Source: Bolinopsis microptera
Taxonomy: Eukaryota > Ctenophora > Tentaculata > Lobata > Bolinopsidae
Length of the DNA stretch: 64,000 nt
NCBI RefSeq assembly: GCF_026151205.1
Contig: NC_087076.1
Location: 5,074,902 to 5,138,901 of the forward strand
Direction: 5' to 3'
In this document: one piece after another, positions 48,001 through 61,500 of the stretch
How the letters are laid out: the number at the start of each line of letters is the position of its first letter
Numbering within the stretch: the first letter of the stretch is position 1
Position numbers and translations under genes: made by a program
Notes under the pieces: model-generated
Databases searched by the model: none
The model's input: the letters and a program-made list of their open reading frames with translations, nothing else
Told to the model about the DNA's origin: nothing

Positions 48001-51000
48001 TACCATACTCGGAAACGACAGCGCTCGTACTGCTAAACTTGGATTACAGATATTGTTTTAGCTTGTACCATACTCAGACGACAGCGCCTCTACTCTAAAC
48101 TGTGATACAGATATTGTTAGCTTGTACATACTCTAGAACGAAAAAAAACAGCCCTCCTATCTCCTACACTGGGATACATATAATGTAACTTGTGCCATAC
48201 TCAGACGACAGTGCTCTCTCTAAACTGGGATACAGATATTGTTATGCTTGTTACCATACTCAGACGACAGCGCTCTACTGTAAACTGAGTACAGATATTG
48301 TTAGGCTTGTAACCATACACAACCAGCGCGCTCTAAGCACTAAACTGGGGGATACAGATATTGTTAAGCTTGCTCCGTACCATACTCCAGACGACACGCA
48401 CCTACAGTAAACTTGGATACAGATAAAGTTAGCTGTACCATACTAGACGACCGCGCTCTAAACTCTAAACTAGTGATACCGATATTGATAGCCTTGTACC
48501 ATACCAGACGACAGCGCGCGTAAAGACTAAACTGGATACAGATATTGTTATGCTTGTACCATACTCAGACGACAGCGCTCTAACTAGTAAACTGTATACA
48601 GGTTTGTTAGCTTGTACCATACTCAACGACAGCGCTCACTGTAAACTGGGAATAACATAAATGTACTTTACCATACTCAGACGACAGCGCTCTACGCTAA
48701 ACTGGATACAGATATTGTTAGCTGTGTACCATACTCAGACTACAGCGTCTCTACTCTAAACTGGGATACAGATATTTGTTTGCTTGTAACCATCCTCAGA
48801 CGACAGCGCTCTACTCTAAAACTGGGAACAGATTAATGTTTAGCTTGTGCCATACTGCAAGACGACAGGCGTCCCTACTCTAAAACTGGGATACAGATAT
48901 AGTTGTTTTAGCTTGTAAACCATAACTCAGACACAGCGCTCTACTCTAAACTGGGAAAGCAGATATTGTAAGCTTGTATACCATACTCCCACGACACGCT
49001 CTACTCTAAATAGGATACAGATATGGTTACTTGTAACCATATCAGCACTGACAGCGCTCCTACTCGTAAACTGATACAGATAATTTTCTTGTACCATACT
49101 CCAGACGACAGCGCACTACGTCTAATACTGGGATACAGATATTGCATTGTACCATAAGAAAAACCTCTCCCCGCCCAACCCCCCCAGACGACAGTGTTCG
49201 ACCTAAACTGGGATACAGATATTGTTTGACTGTACCATACACAGACACACGCTCTGACTCTAACAGGATACAGATATTGTTTAGATTGTACCATACTCAA
49301 CCGACAGACGCTCTACTCTAAACGGATACATATATTGAAAGCTGTACCATACTCAGACGACAGCGCTCTTCACTAAACTGGGATAACAGATATGGGTTAG
49401 CTTGTACCATACTCAGATCGACAGCGCTCTACTCTAAAGCGGGATAACAGATATTGTTAGCTTTACCAAACTCAGACGACCAGCGTTCTACTCTGAAACT
49501 GGGATACAGATATTGTTAGCCGTGTACCATAACTCAGCGACATGCCTAACGTCGTAAACTAGGATATCAGAGATTGTTAGCTTGTACCATACTCAGAACC
49601 ACATCGTCTACACTAAACTGTGATACAGATATGTGTTCTTGTACCATACTTCAGACGGACAGAGCGCCTCTACTCAAAACTGGATACAGATATTGTTATC
49701 TTGTACGATATCATTACGACAGAAGGCCTAACTCTAAAATGTATACAATATTGTTAGCTTGTACCCATACTCAGAAGACAGTGCTCACTCTACACTGTAT
49801 CTACAGATATTGTTATCTTGTAGCAAAGTACCAAACTCAGAACGACAGCGCCTCTACTCTTAAACTGGATACAGAAATTGTTAGCTTTTACCCAAACTCA
49901 GACGACAGTGTCTACTCTAAACTGGGATACAGATATTGTTAGCTTGTACCATACTCAGCCGACAGCGCTCTACTCTAACTGGGATACAGATATTGTTAGC
50001 TTGTACCATACTCAACGACAGTGCTCTTCTCTAAACTGGGATAACAGAATTTTACTTGTACCATACTCAGACACAGCGCTCTACGCTAAACTGGGATACA
50101 ATATTGTTAGCTTGTACCATACTCAGAGACGAACAGCTCACTACGTCTAAACTGGATACAGAAATTGTAGCTTTACCATACTCATAACGACAGTGCACTA
50201 CTCTAAACTGGATACAGAAATTGTTAGCTTGTAGCCATACTCAGACCGACAGCGCTCAACTCTAAAACTGGGATACAGATATTTGTTAGCTTGTACCATA
50301 CTCAACGACAATGAACTACTCTAACACTGGGGATACAGATATTGGTTCAGCATTACCATACGTCATGACGACAAGCGCTCTAATCTGTAAACTGGATACA
50401 GATATTGTATTAGCCTGTACCATACTCAGAAGACAAGCGCTCTACTCTAAACTAGGATACAGATATTGTAGCTTGTACCATACTCAGACTACAGCGCTCA
50501 TACTCCTAAACTGGATACAGAAAATGTAAGCTTGTACCATACTCATACGACAGCGCTCAACCGTAAAACTGGGTATACCAAGATATTTTTAAGCTTACCA
50601 TACTCATACGACAGCGACTCTAACTCAACTGGGATAAACAGATGTGTTAGCTTGTCCAATACTGCAGACGACAGTGCTCTACTCTAAATCAGGGATACAG
50701 ATATTGATAGCTTGTACCACATACTCATACACACGCTCTACTCTAAACTGGAATAACAGATATTTGTGATCCTTACCATTACTCAGGACTACAGTGCTCT
50801 ACTCTAAACTGGGATACAGATTTTTTGTAGCTGTACCATACTCAACGACAGTGCTCTACTCTAAACTGGGATACAGATATTGTTTAGCTTGTACATACAC
50901 AGACGACGAGTGCTCTACTCTACAACTGGGATAGTCAGTATATTGTATAGCTTGTACGTCATACTCAGCATACGAGTGTTTCTACTCTAAACTGGGATAC

Positions 51001-51594
51001 AGATAATGTGTAGCTTGAACAAACTCAGACACAAGCCGCTTCTACTCTAGACTGGGATACAGATATATGAGCTTATGGAACCATACTCAGACGACAGTGC
51101 TCTACTCTAAACTGGGATACAGATATTGAGAGCTTGTACCATACACAGTACGACAGCGCTCGACACTAAACGGGGATAAACAGATATTGTTAGCTTGGTA
51201 GCCTTACTCAGAACGACAGCGCATCTAACCAAAACTGGATCAATATTGTTTAGCTTGTGCCATACTCAGACGACAGCGCACTACTCTAAAGCTGGATACA
51301 GATATTGTTGCTTTACCATACTCAGACGAACCAGCGCTCTAACTGTATAGACTGGGATACCGATAATGTAACATGTACCATCTCAGACGACAACGCTCTA
51401 CTCCTAAACTGGATACAGATATTGTTAGCTTGTACCATACACAACTACAGCGCTCTAACTCTAAACTGGATACTGATATTGTTAGCTGTACCCATACTCC
51501 GAAGACAGCGCGACTCACTCTAAACTGGGATACAGATATTGGTAGCTTTGTACCATACTCAGACGACGTGCTCTACACTGAAACTGGGATACAA
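45043..51594. repeat. Module A4: 58-bp satellite array, full length
   Basis: About 113 units between A12-CCTTAG and ATACAATAAGG plus T7. A foreign C-rich burst interrupts it at about 49,155-49,188. Confidence 0.97.
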
Positions 51595-53440
51595 TAAGGT
51601 TTTTTTGTTTTAGCAATGTCTCAGACCCCATAGCAATCCTGTGAATTAAGGCAGACGCCACACGAACAGGCGCCCAAAATTTGCGTAATTAAATTTATAG
51701 AATCAATATAATTGATACATTATGAGCCCAATCCCGATACCCACTTTTGCCTCCCAATTATATATATCATCTCGTAACTTCATAATGAAGGGTTCCGTAA
51801 ATTCATTTTAAAGATTAAGTATATATCGATTCTCGGCACCGTAGCCCGACACCACACTAGCCGTGTCGAAGCTTCTTTCTTTGGTTGGCTAGGAGGGGGG
51901 AAGGCCAGCCCCCAGAACTTATTTGAGAAATTTTAGATGTGTTATCGACTCTTTTGGCTTAAAGAAATTTTTAGGACAGTCAATACTCAGACAACACAAA
52001 TAATACAAAGTTGGGTGGCAAGGGGGGCGTGGCAGCCCAGGCCGAATCGAAAATTTTGAGAAATCGGGTGTTCCAGACGACATTTTAGGACAAGCAAGAA
52101 ATCAGACATTACAAAAATACAAGGTTCGGTGGCTTGGGGGGGGGGGGGCGCAACCCCCGAAAATTTTGAGAATTAGGTGATTCGACGACTTTTGGCATTA
52201 AGAAATTTGTAGAGAGCATAATCATACATCAGAAAAATAAAAAATATTTGTGGGCTAGGGAGCGTAATCCCCCAGGGAGAACTTTTAGAAATAGGTGATT
52301 TAAAACGGCAATTTGGCATTAAGAAATTTGGAAAGTAATAATCAGACATCAACAATAATATAAAGTTGGGGGTCCGGGGGGGTGGGGGGGGGCGCGCAGC
52401 CCCCCAAAATGTTTTGAGAAATAATAATTGTTTTTAAAAGGATACGAACAATTGGCATTAAAGAAATTTTGTTGGACAGGTAATAATCAGAACATCACAA
52501 TAATCTAATAATACAAATTGGGAGGCTAGGAGGGGGGGAAAGGGGGGCGCACCCCCCGGAAAATTTAGAAACATAGGTGTATTCCGACAGCATTACGGCA
52601 TATAAAGAAATTAGTAGGGCATTAATAATCTGATAACAATCACAAGAATATAAAGTTATTGGCTAGGGAGGTGGGGGTGGCGCAGCCAATCAGAAAATTT
52701 ATGTTGAGAAATTATGTTTTTTTACGGGAACGACATTTGACATAAAGAAAATTTGTAGGAACAGTATTTATAATCAACAACACAATAATAAGTCGGAGGG
52801 CTAGGCAGGCGCAGCCCTGCCTTCGGAAACTTTTTCGAGAAAAAGGGTTTTCCAGACGACATTTGTTGGACAGCAAATCAGACAAACAAAAGTACAAGGG
52901 TAGAGGGCGGGGGGTGGGCGCAGTACTAATCATACATCACAATAAAATATAATTTGGGGACTTTGGTGGGGGGCGCAGCCCCCACGAAAATAGTTAGAAA
53001 TTATTGTTTAGACGACATTAAGGCATAATGAATTTGTAAGGACGGCGATAATACTAAGTTGGGGGTGCAAGACCCCGGAAAATTTTTGAGGGAATATGGT
53101 GTTCCAGACGACATTTGGTTGAGACAGCAATAATCAGACATTACAATCATACAGAATTGGTGGGGCTGGGGGGGGGGCGCCGTAGATAATCAACAGTCAC
53201 AATAATATAAAGTTGGGACTGGGGGGGTGGGGGGCGCAGCCCCCAAGAAAATAATTAGAAAATATTTTGTTTTAGAGCGACATTAGCATAAGAAAATTTG
53301 TAGGACGGCGATAATACAAAGTTGGGGGTGCAGCCCCCGGAAAATTATTGCGAAAATAGGAGTTTTTCAGTCAAGAGCGACAAATGGCATTAGAAATTTG
53401 TAATTTCAGACATCACAATAATACAAAGTTGGGGTCTAGG
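51595..53440. repeat. Module B4: leader plus 14 ~120-bp units
   Basis: Same leader and unit series. An extra AT-rich stretch of about 35 bases at 51,684-51,720 in the leader is absent from the other copies. Confidence 0.92.
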
Positions 53441-53660
53441 TGGAACTCAGTACTTTCACATTGAATAAGTACATATTGTATATGGATTAGAATAGATTTA
53501 CGAAAATGCTAAAGTCGATGCCTGTCGTGTTCGATTTAAATCAAACAGTCATAAACACAGCCCACTACGAGGCGACCACTGCATGGTTGACTAGGGGCTT
53601 AATTATTTTTTTTTGAGGGGTTCAATTTTTTTTCCGGGGTCTATCCCCTTGACGACGTGT
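53441..53660. other. Module C4 spacer
   Basis: All C landmarks present, ending CCGGGGTCTATCCCC before the first D unit. Confidence 0.8.
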
Positions 53661-56296
53661 CTGCATCTAGTTGCCAGACGCACACAATTATAGTGCAGAC
53701 TCAACATGTTTGGTGCCAACCCCCCTATCTAGATCCAGACCCACAATTCTGTTGTCATATCTCCTAAATACAAGTTCAGAGACCCCAATTCTGGTTGACA
53801 GAGGAAGAATTACCATTCTGGTTGCCATATTCACTCTTCTAGAGAGGAGACCCACCTTCCAAGTAGTACAGAGTCAAGACCCCACTATTCTCAAATGCAG
53901 ACCGCCACCTTTCTGGTTGCCAGCCCTCTCTTCTGAGGCTATGACCTACCTTCTGGTTGCCAGCCCCACTCTTCTAGAGTGTAGACGCACCATTCCGAGA
54001 TTGGCCTAGACCCACTATTTCTGAGTGAAACACACCACCTGTTCGGGGTTGCCAGGACCCACTATGCTAGAACTCTAGACTCCAGAAGCACAATCCTGGT
54101 TGCCATAATATCCTAATTCTATGTAGACCCCCAATTCTGGTTGACACTTGACAGAGAGTAGACATACCAATCTGTTGCCAGACCCACTCTTCTAGAGTGA
54201 AGACCCACTTTCCTAGAATTCGTTACCGCACCCTTCTTGTTGCCGTTAGACCCACCTCACAGCTGAGAGAGTAAACCCACTATCATGAAATTCTGACCCA
54301 CCTTCTTTGTTTCCAGAACCCTCTAGCCTAGGTGCAACGCCTCCATTCTGATTGGCCATAACTCCCTCATCTTGATTCCCTGATTGCCGACCCACTCTTC
54401 TGGTTGCCAGACCCATCTTAGTAGAGTGCAGACACAACCAATCTAGTTGCCAGAACCCCACCTCTTCTTTCTAAAGTGTAGACCCACCTATTATTCAAGA
54501 GTGAGGACCACCCTCGGGTTGTCAGACTCACTCTTCAAGGGTGTACGTACACCCACCATTCTGGTTGCCAGCCGCAACTCTAGATTGCAGACCCACCATT
54601 CGCAGCATGCCAGAACCCTCTCCTTCTCAAGTCCAGACCCACTACTCTGTTGACAGACCCATTCTTCAAGGGTGTACGTACATCCCACCATTTCCGGTTG
54701 CCAGACCAACTTCTAGATTGCAGACCCACCCATACCACTGCCAAGAACCACCACTCGTGGTGTGTCAGGCCACACTTCAAGGGTGTACGTACACCGCACC
54801 GATTCTGGTTGCCAACCATCTTCTAGATTGCAAGACACCACCATTCCAGCTGCCAGACCCACTCATCTCAATCAATATCACCACTCTGGTTGTCAGACCC
54901 ACTCTTTAAGGTGCAGACTGCAGACGACCGTTTCTGGTGCCAGACCCTTATAGATTGTCAGAACCCAACATTCTATGCTGCCAGACCCACACTTCTCAAG
55001 TGCAGACCCACCACTCTGGTTGTCAACCCACTCTTGATCTTAAGCCTGAAGGGTCCGACCACCAATCAGTTTGTTAGACCAACTTCTAGATTCAGACCCA
55101 CCATCCAGCCCAGACCCACACATCTCAAGTGCAGAACTACCACTCTGTTGTCAGACCCACTCTTTAAGCCTGAAGGTGCAGACCCACCATTCATGTTGCC
55201 AGAAACCACGTCTAGATTGCAGACCCACATTCTAACTCCGAGAACCCACTCTAGATTTGCAGACCCAACATTACGTAGCTGCCATACCCACTCTTCTCAA
55301 TGCAGACCCACCACACTGGTTTGTCAAGCCCTCACTATCTCAAGGGTGCAGACACACCACTCTGGTTGTCAGACCCACACTATCGAAGGTTGTACGTACA
55401 CCCACCATTTCTGGTTGCCGGACCCACGTTCCACGATTTGCAGACGCCAACCATTCCAGCGCCAGACCCACTCCTTCACAAGTTCAAGAGACCACCACTC
55501 GGTTGTCAGACCACTCTCAAGGGTGTACGTACACCCACTATTCTGGTTGCCGACCACTTATAGGATTGCAATTCCCAACCTTCCAGCGTCCAGTTGAGTG
55601 CCAGGATGCACTCTCTCCAAAGTCCAAACCCTCCAATCTGTTTGTTCAGGACCCACTCTTAAAGGGTGCCATACCTCACCATTTAGCGGCCAGAACCCAC
55701 GCTTCTCAAGTGGAGACCCACCACTCTGGTGCCGAACCCACTCTTCTAGAGTGAAGAACTCATTATTCTCGAATGCTAGATCCCCAATTCTGTTGCTAGA
55801 CCAAACTTCTAGGATTGCAGAACCTCCACCATTCCATCCGCCGATAGACCCCCTCTTGCTCAGTGCAGACGTACCCACATTCTGTTTGTCAACCCACTCT
55901 TCTAGAGTGAAGACTCATTATTCTCGAATGCAGATCCACAATTCTGGTTGCTAGACCAACTCTAGAGTTGCGAGGACCCACCATTCCAGCCGCAAGAAGC
56001 CTCTCTTCACAAGTGCAGACCCCACCATTCCTGGTTGTCAGACCCACTCTTCAAGGTGTAGACCCCAACAATACTGGTTAACATACCCACTTCTAGTTGC
56101 ATACCCACCATTCAAGCTGCCAGACCCACATGCACAAGTGCACACCCACCACGTCTGGTTGTCCAGACCCACTCTTTAAAAAGGGTACAGACCCAATCAT
56201 TTCTGGTTGCCAGAGAACCCACTTCTCTAGATTGGCAGACCCACCATTCAAGCTGGCCAGAACCCACTCTTCTCTAAGTGCAAACCCCCACTCTAG
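53661..56296. repeat. Module D4: 21-bp minisatellite
   Basis: Same order of unit types and the same length as D3. The plus-strand frame of 235 codons at 54,890-55,597 is a translation of the repeat and is not kept in the other D copies. Confidence 0.93.
54539..54554. repeat. 16-bp palindrome GGGTGTACGTACACCC
   Basis: Perfect copy; another perfect copy is at 55,521-55,536 and near-perfect ones are near 54,669, 54,780 and 55,390. Confidence 0.88.
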
Positions 56297-56545
56297 GCAA
56301 CAGGGTAGAATAATATCACAACAAATGGGTCACGATATCCGCTCCGACTCACGGGTGTGGCCAGGTTGGCACTACGGTGGTGTGCTCTCTTGGTTGAGTA
56401 CAAAGGTTTGGACTTGCCAACTCAAAGTTCCATCGGAACCAGAGTAACACTAAACACATACCCAGCACAGGGAAATTATCTCTTTCAGATATCCAGGAAT
56501 TGCAAGATAGTCCACACAACACCAGTACGATACATAGTGACAATC

Positions 56546-56586
56546 CAGTGATAGTTAGTAGCTCTAAGAGCTACTAAATCACCAGG
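56546..56586. repeat. E4 copy of conserved long hairpin
   Basis: The best-preserved centre, TTAGTAGCTCTAAGAGCTAC, continues into CTAAATCACCAGG. The left arm has one inserted A. Confidence 0.85.
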
Positions 56587-58367
56587 AACATCCGACTTTC
56601 GCTCCGTTTCCAGGTCCCAACGAAGTCAACCCACCACTGTAGCAAGTGAATCTCAATACGCACCTCCTTACTACAAGGACACACTGATATTGAAGTATCC
56701 TGGCACTTCTCCCTCACATAACCACATATCATGTCATTTATCAGTAAAAAACAGCTAATGCGTACGGCAGCCACATGGCGCTAACACAGGCTCATGGAAA
56801 AACAGAAATAGGGAATAAAACTCTGACAACGGAGGACCCACTGATAGCGAGAAATTCCTGACACTGTCTTCCTCCAGGATAACCACTTTTCATGGACCGT
56901 GTAAGCTGTTGCCACACACTTCATTGAAGTTTGACTGGACGCCACTACAAATCATCAGTAGCAGCATAGTTTGAACTGACATCCCTTACGGTTCTATTCA
57001 GTTTCCACCGCGTAAGATCTCAACACACGAAAACATTCATCTCGGACATCCAGCAGAGCTGCTTTTTCACAGAAAGCTCCCCAATACACGGGGAACCCTT
57101 AGACTACATACCCTGGTGCGAGCATAGCTCACAAAAGCATAGAGGACCTCTTAGTTCTGAGACGCAAGCTAACCGGAACATGAATAAACATCAATGCACT
57201 GCATAGGGGATGCAAAATAGAACATACCATGTTTATTCGAATGCATACTCAATCTTTTGATTCATTTTTTTAGCTCGACGTACATGGTAACATTTCAGAC
57301 TGAACATTCTCCTTCAGGTAATTTGAGGAAACAAACCGCTATTTGCGTTAAACCATGCAATATCAGGACTTATGATAACTTAGGATCTCCATCAATCATA
57401 AATTCCTCTCACGGATTCCCAGGCTGCATTTAAAGCGTCTTATACAACGCAAGCACCATCCACCTCCAGGTTTCGTTCTAGAAACATCTCAGACAACTCA
57501 CTAGGTATTCACATCGAGTAGGACTTCGATTCCAGACATTAAGAGTATAACGGTAAAGAACTAAGTCGGAAGAATTCGCAAGGGAACGAAAACATTCCAA
57601 CCAGCATCCCCATAACCCAGAACCTTCCTCCAAATAGCCACACTCAGTAACAAAGGAACATTCCCACTTTTGATGTTTCCTCCACAAATTAAGATACAGG
57701 AACTTTTATTTTTCTGGAACTTCACAACAGATGGCTAACATGTCGCTTTCAGAATATGTCACAGCCCACTAGTTTCTATTCAGAACGTGGCAAACAACGT
57801 CAACTTCAAGACGGCAAGATGTGCGAAACACCTTTTCAGAGAAGCACAACATCCGCAGCATCCTCCACTACAAGAGCATCCAGATCATGACGTTCAGAAT
57901 GAAATAATTGGTAAACTCTACCTTAACACCAGTAAACTACATCCATAACTTCAAATATGTGGAACATTCCGACAAGACTGGATAGGGAAAACTCTTTTGG
58001 GTTAACCACCTTGGATTCTTCACCAGGAACTTGTCGCTAAACCCCATACAAGAACTCAACCTAGGCGCATCTCCACGCATAGAGACAGAATCTCCCAGGC
58101 TTTGACCTTGCCTCGAAGACCCTGTCTACCCGCCAGAAGTACTACAACGGAAGTGGTTTGCTCAGAGACAGGAAGATGACAACAGCTTCAAGACTCCAAG
58201 GGGTTCTGTTGCATTGAGATTAATAATTTATGATTTCGTATATACATGGGAGACCTGGGCGTGCACTAGCAGGAGTGCATTCTGTGAGGCTCGTTGAAAA
58301 GGCCTCCAGCTTAAACGTAAGAGGACAAACCTGTTTGACCACAACAGAGAGAGAGATAATAACAACA

Positions 58368-58373
58368 AATAAA
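58368..58373 (+). promoter_or_regulatory. AATAAA polyadenylation-like signal, E4
   Basis: AATAAAGATTTTAATTTTTG, matching the other copies. Confidence 0.3.
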
Positions 58374-58415
58374 GATTTTAATTTTTGCAAAAAATTTCTC
58401 GTAACATGTGCCAGA

Positions 58416-58454
58416 CCCTCCCATCCCCCACTCAACCCCCTACCCCTCCCCCCC
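58416..58454 (-). other. G-quadruplex-prone strand, E4
   Basis: C-runs of 3-7 on the plus strand followed by CTAAAAAACTC. Confidence 0.6.
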
Positions 58455-58553
58455 TAAAAAACTCATCGGAATATTTTCTTCCCGCGAACCATATTTTTCT
58501 GAAATTTTTGTCAAGCCAGATCTGTAAAATCTATCAATATGAAAAAAAAAAGA

Positions 58554-61500
58554 CCTTATGATACAGATATTGTTAGCCTTGTACCATACTCAGACGGTAA
58601 CAAGTCGCACTACTCTAAACGTATAACAGAGTAATGTTAGCTTGTACCAACTCAGACAACAAGCGCTCTACTCTAAACTTGGGATACAGATATTGTTAGC
58701 TTGGACCATACTCAACGACAGTGCGCATCTCTAAACTGGGATACAGATATGTTGCTTGTACCATACTCAGACGACGAGCGCTCTACTCTAAACTGGGATC
58801 TACAGATATTGATAGCTTGTGACTCATAGTCAAGCGACAGCGCTCGACTCGTAAACTGATACAGATGATTGTTATCTGTACCATACTCAACACACGCCTA
58901 CTCTAAACTAGGTACAGATATTGATAGCTTGACCATACTCAGAACGACAGCGCGTTCTACTCTAACCTGGGATACAGATATTGTTAGCTAGTACCAAACA
59001 CAGACGACATCGCTCTTACTCTAAACAGGATACAATATTGATATCTTGTACCATACTCAACTACAGCGCCTACTGTAAACGGTGATAACAGATATTGTTT
59101 AGCTTGTACCATACTCAGACGACAGCGCTCTACTCTAAAACTGTGATACATATATTTTAGCTTGTAGCCATACTCAGACTACAGAGCTCTACTCTAAACT
59201 TGGGATACAGATATTGTTAGCTTGTACCCAATACCTCAGAACGACAGCGCTTTACTCTAAACTGGGAATACAGATATTGTTAGCTAGTGACCATACACAT
59301 ACGACAGCGCACTACTCTAAACTGGTATAGCAGATAATGTTAGCTTGTACCATACTCAGACGACAGCGCTCTACACTAAACGGGGAACAGAATTGTTAGC
59401 TTGTGGCCATACTCAGCGACGAGTGCACATCTCTAAACTGGGATACAGATATTGTTAGCTTGTAACCATACTCAGACGACAGCGCTCCTACTGTAAACTG
59501 GATACAGAATGTGTTAGTCTGTACAACTCAGACGACAGCGCTCTACTCTAAACTGGGAGAACACAAATTGTTAGATTGTACCATACTCAGCCGACAAGCG
59601 CTCTAATACTCTAAACTGGGATACAGCCAATTGTTAGCTTGTACCATACTCAGACACAGCGCACTACTCAACTAGGATTACACATATTGTTACTTGTAAC
59701 CATACTCAGACGACAGTGCACTACTCAAAACTGGGATACAGATATTGTTTACTTGTACCGATACACAGAACGACAGCCGCTCACTAACTCAAAACTGGTA
59801 TACACATATTGTTTAGCTTGTACCATACTCATAACGACAGTGATCAACTCTAAACAGGGATAACAGATATTGTTAGCTTACCAATACTCAGACGACAGCG
59901 CCTACTGTAAACGGGGATACCGAATATTGTTTGCTGTGTAACATACCTCAGACGACAGCGCTCTACTCTAAACTAGAAACAGATATTGTAAGCTTGTACC
60001 ATACTCAGAAACGACAGCGCTCAACTCTAAACTGGAAACAGATAATGTTACTTGTACCATAGCTCAGACGACAGCGTGCTCTAACTGTAACAGGGATACA
60101 GATATTGTTGAGCTATGTAACCATACACAGATCACAGCGCGCTAATCAGACTGGGATAACAGATATAGTGTAGCTGTACCATACCAACACAGTGGCTCAA
60201 CGTCAAAACTGGGATACAGGTATTGTTAGCTTTGTACCTACTCATACGACATCGCACTACTCTAAAGTCGGTATACAGATATGGTTAGCTTGAACCATAC
60301 TCAGACGACATTGATTGCTCTACTCTAAAAGGGATACATATTTTTGTTACTTGTACCAATACTCAGACGACCAGCGCACTAACTCTAACTGGATACAGCT
60401 ATTGAACATGGCAGTACTCAGACGACAGCGGTCTACTCTAAACTGGGATACGATAAATTGTTAGCATGTACCCATACTCAGACGACAGCGCTCAACTCCT
60501 TAAACTGGGTATACAGATAGTTGTTAGCTTGTACCATGACACAACTACAGCGCTCTACTCTAAACTTGGGATACAGAAAATTTAGCTGTACCATATCCAG
60601 ACCGACAGCGCTCTACTCTAAACTGAGGCTACAGAAATTTTAGCTTGTAACCATACCAGACGACAGCTGCTCTACTAACTCTAAACTGGATACATGATCT
60701 TAGTGTCGCTTGTACCAAACTCAGACCCCGACGTGTTCTACACTAAACTGGATACAGGATATTGTTAGCTTGTATCCATACCTCAGACGACAGCGCTATC
60801 TCAAACTGGATACAGAATTGTTAGCTTGACCATACCAGACGACAGCGCTCTACTCTAAACACTGGTGATACAGATATTGTAAGCTGTGTAACCAAACTCA
60901 GAACGACAGCGCTCTACTCTAAACTGGAAACAGATAATGATTTAGCTTGTACCATACCAGAACCCGACAGTACCTACTCTAAACTAGTATACAGATATTG
61001 TTACATGTACCATACTCAGACGACAGCGCTCTACTCTAAACTGTATATCAGATATTGTTAGCTTGTACCATAACTCCAGACACAGCGCTCTACTCTAACT
61101 GGGATACAGATAATGTTAGCTTGTACCACACTCAGACGAACAGCGCTCACTCTAAACTGGTATACAGATATTGTTAGCTGTGTACCATACACAGACGGAC
61201 AGCGCTCTACTCTAAACTGATACAGATATTGTTAGCTATACCATAACTCAGACGACATCGCTCTACTCAAACTGGTACGAATTTGTTAGCTGAACCATAT
61301 CTCATACGCGAGCGCTCTACTGTAAACTGATACGATATTGTTAGCATGTACCATAACTCCGACGACGACGTCTCCTACTCTAACTGGGATACACATATTG
61401 TTACTTTTTACCATACACAAACGACAGTGCTCTATCTAAACTGGGATACAGTATATTGTTAGCTTTACCAATACTCCGACGCCAGCGCTCTACTCCTAAA

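Larger units (their letters stand above)
56297..58553. other. Module E4 linker
   Basis: Same layout and landmarks as E1-E3; ends with A9-GACCTTATG, the left boundary of the next A array. Confidence 0.75.

Noticed and set aside
54890-55597. 235-codon plus-strand open frame in D4
   Set aside because: It reads through a 21-bp repeat that is naturally open; D1-D3 do not keep the frame, and the peptide is low-complexity repeat.
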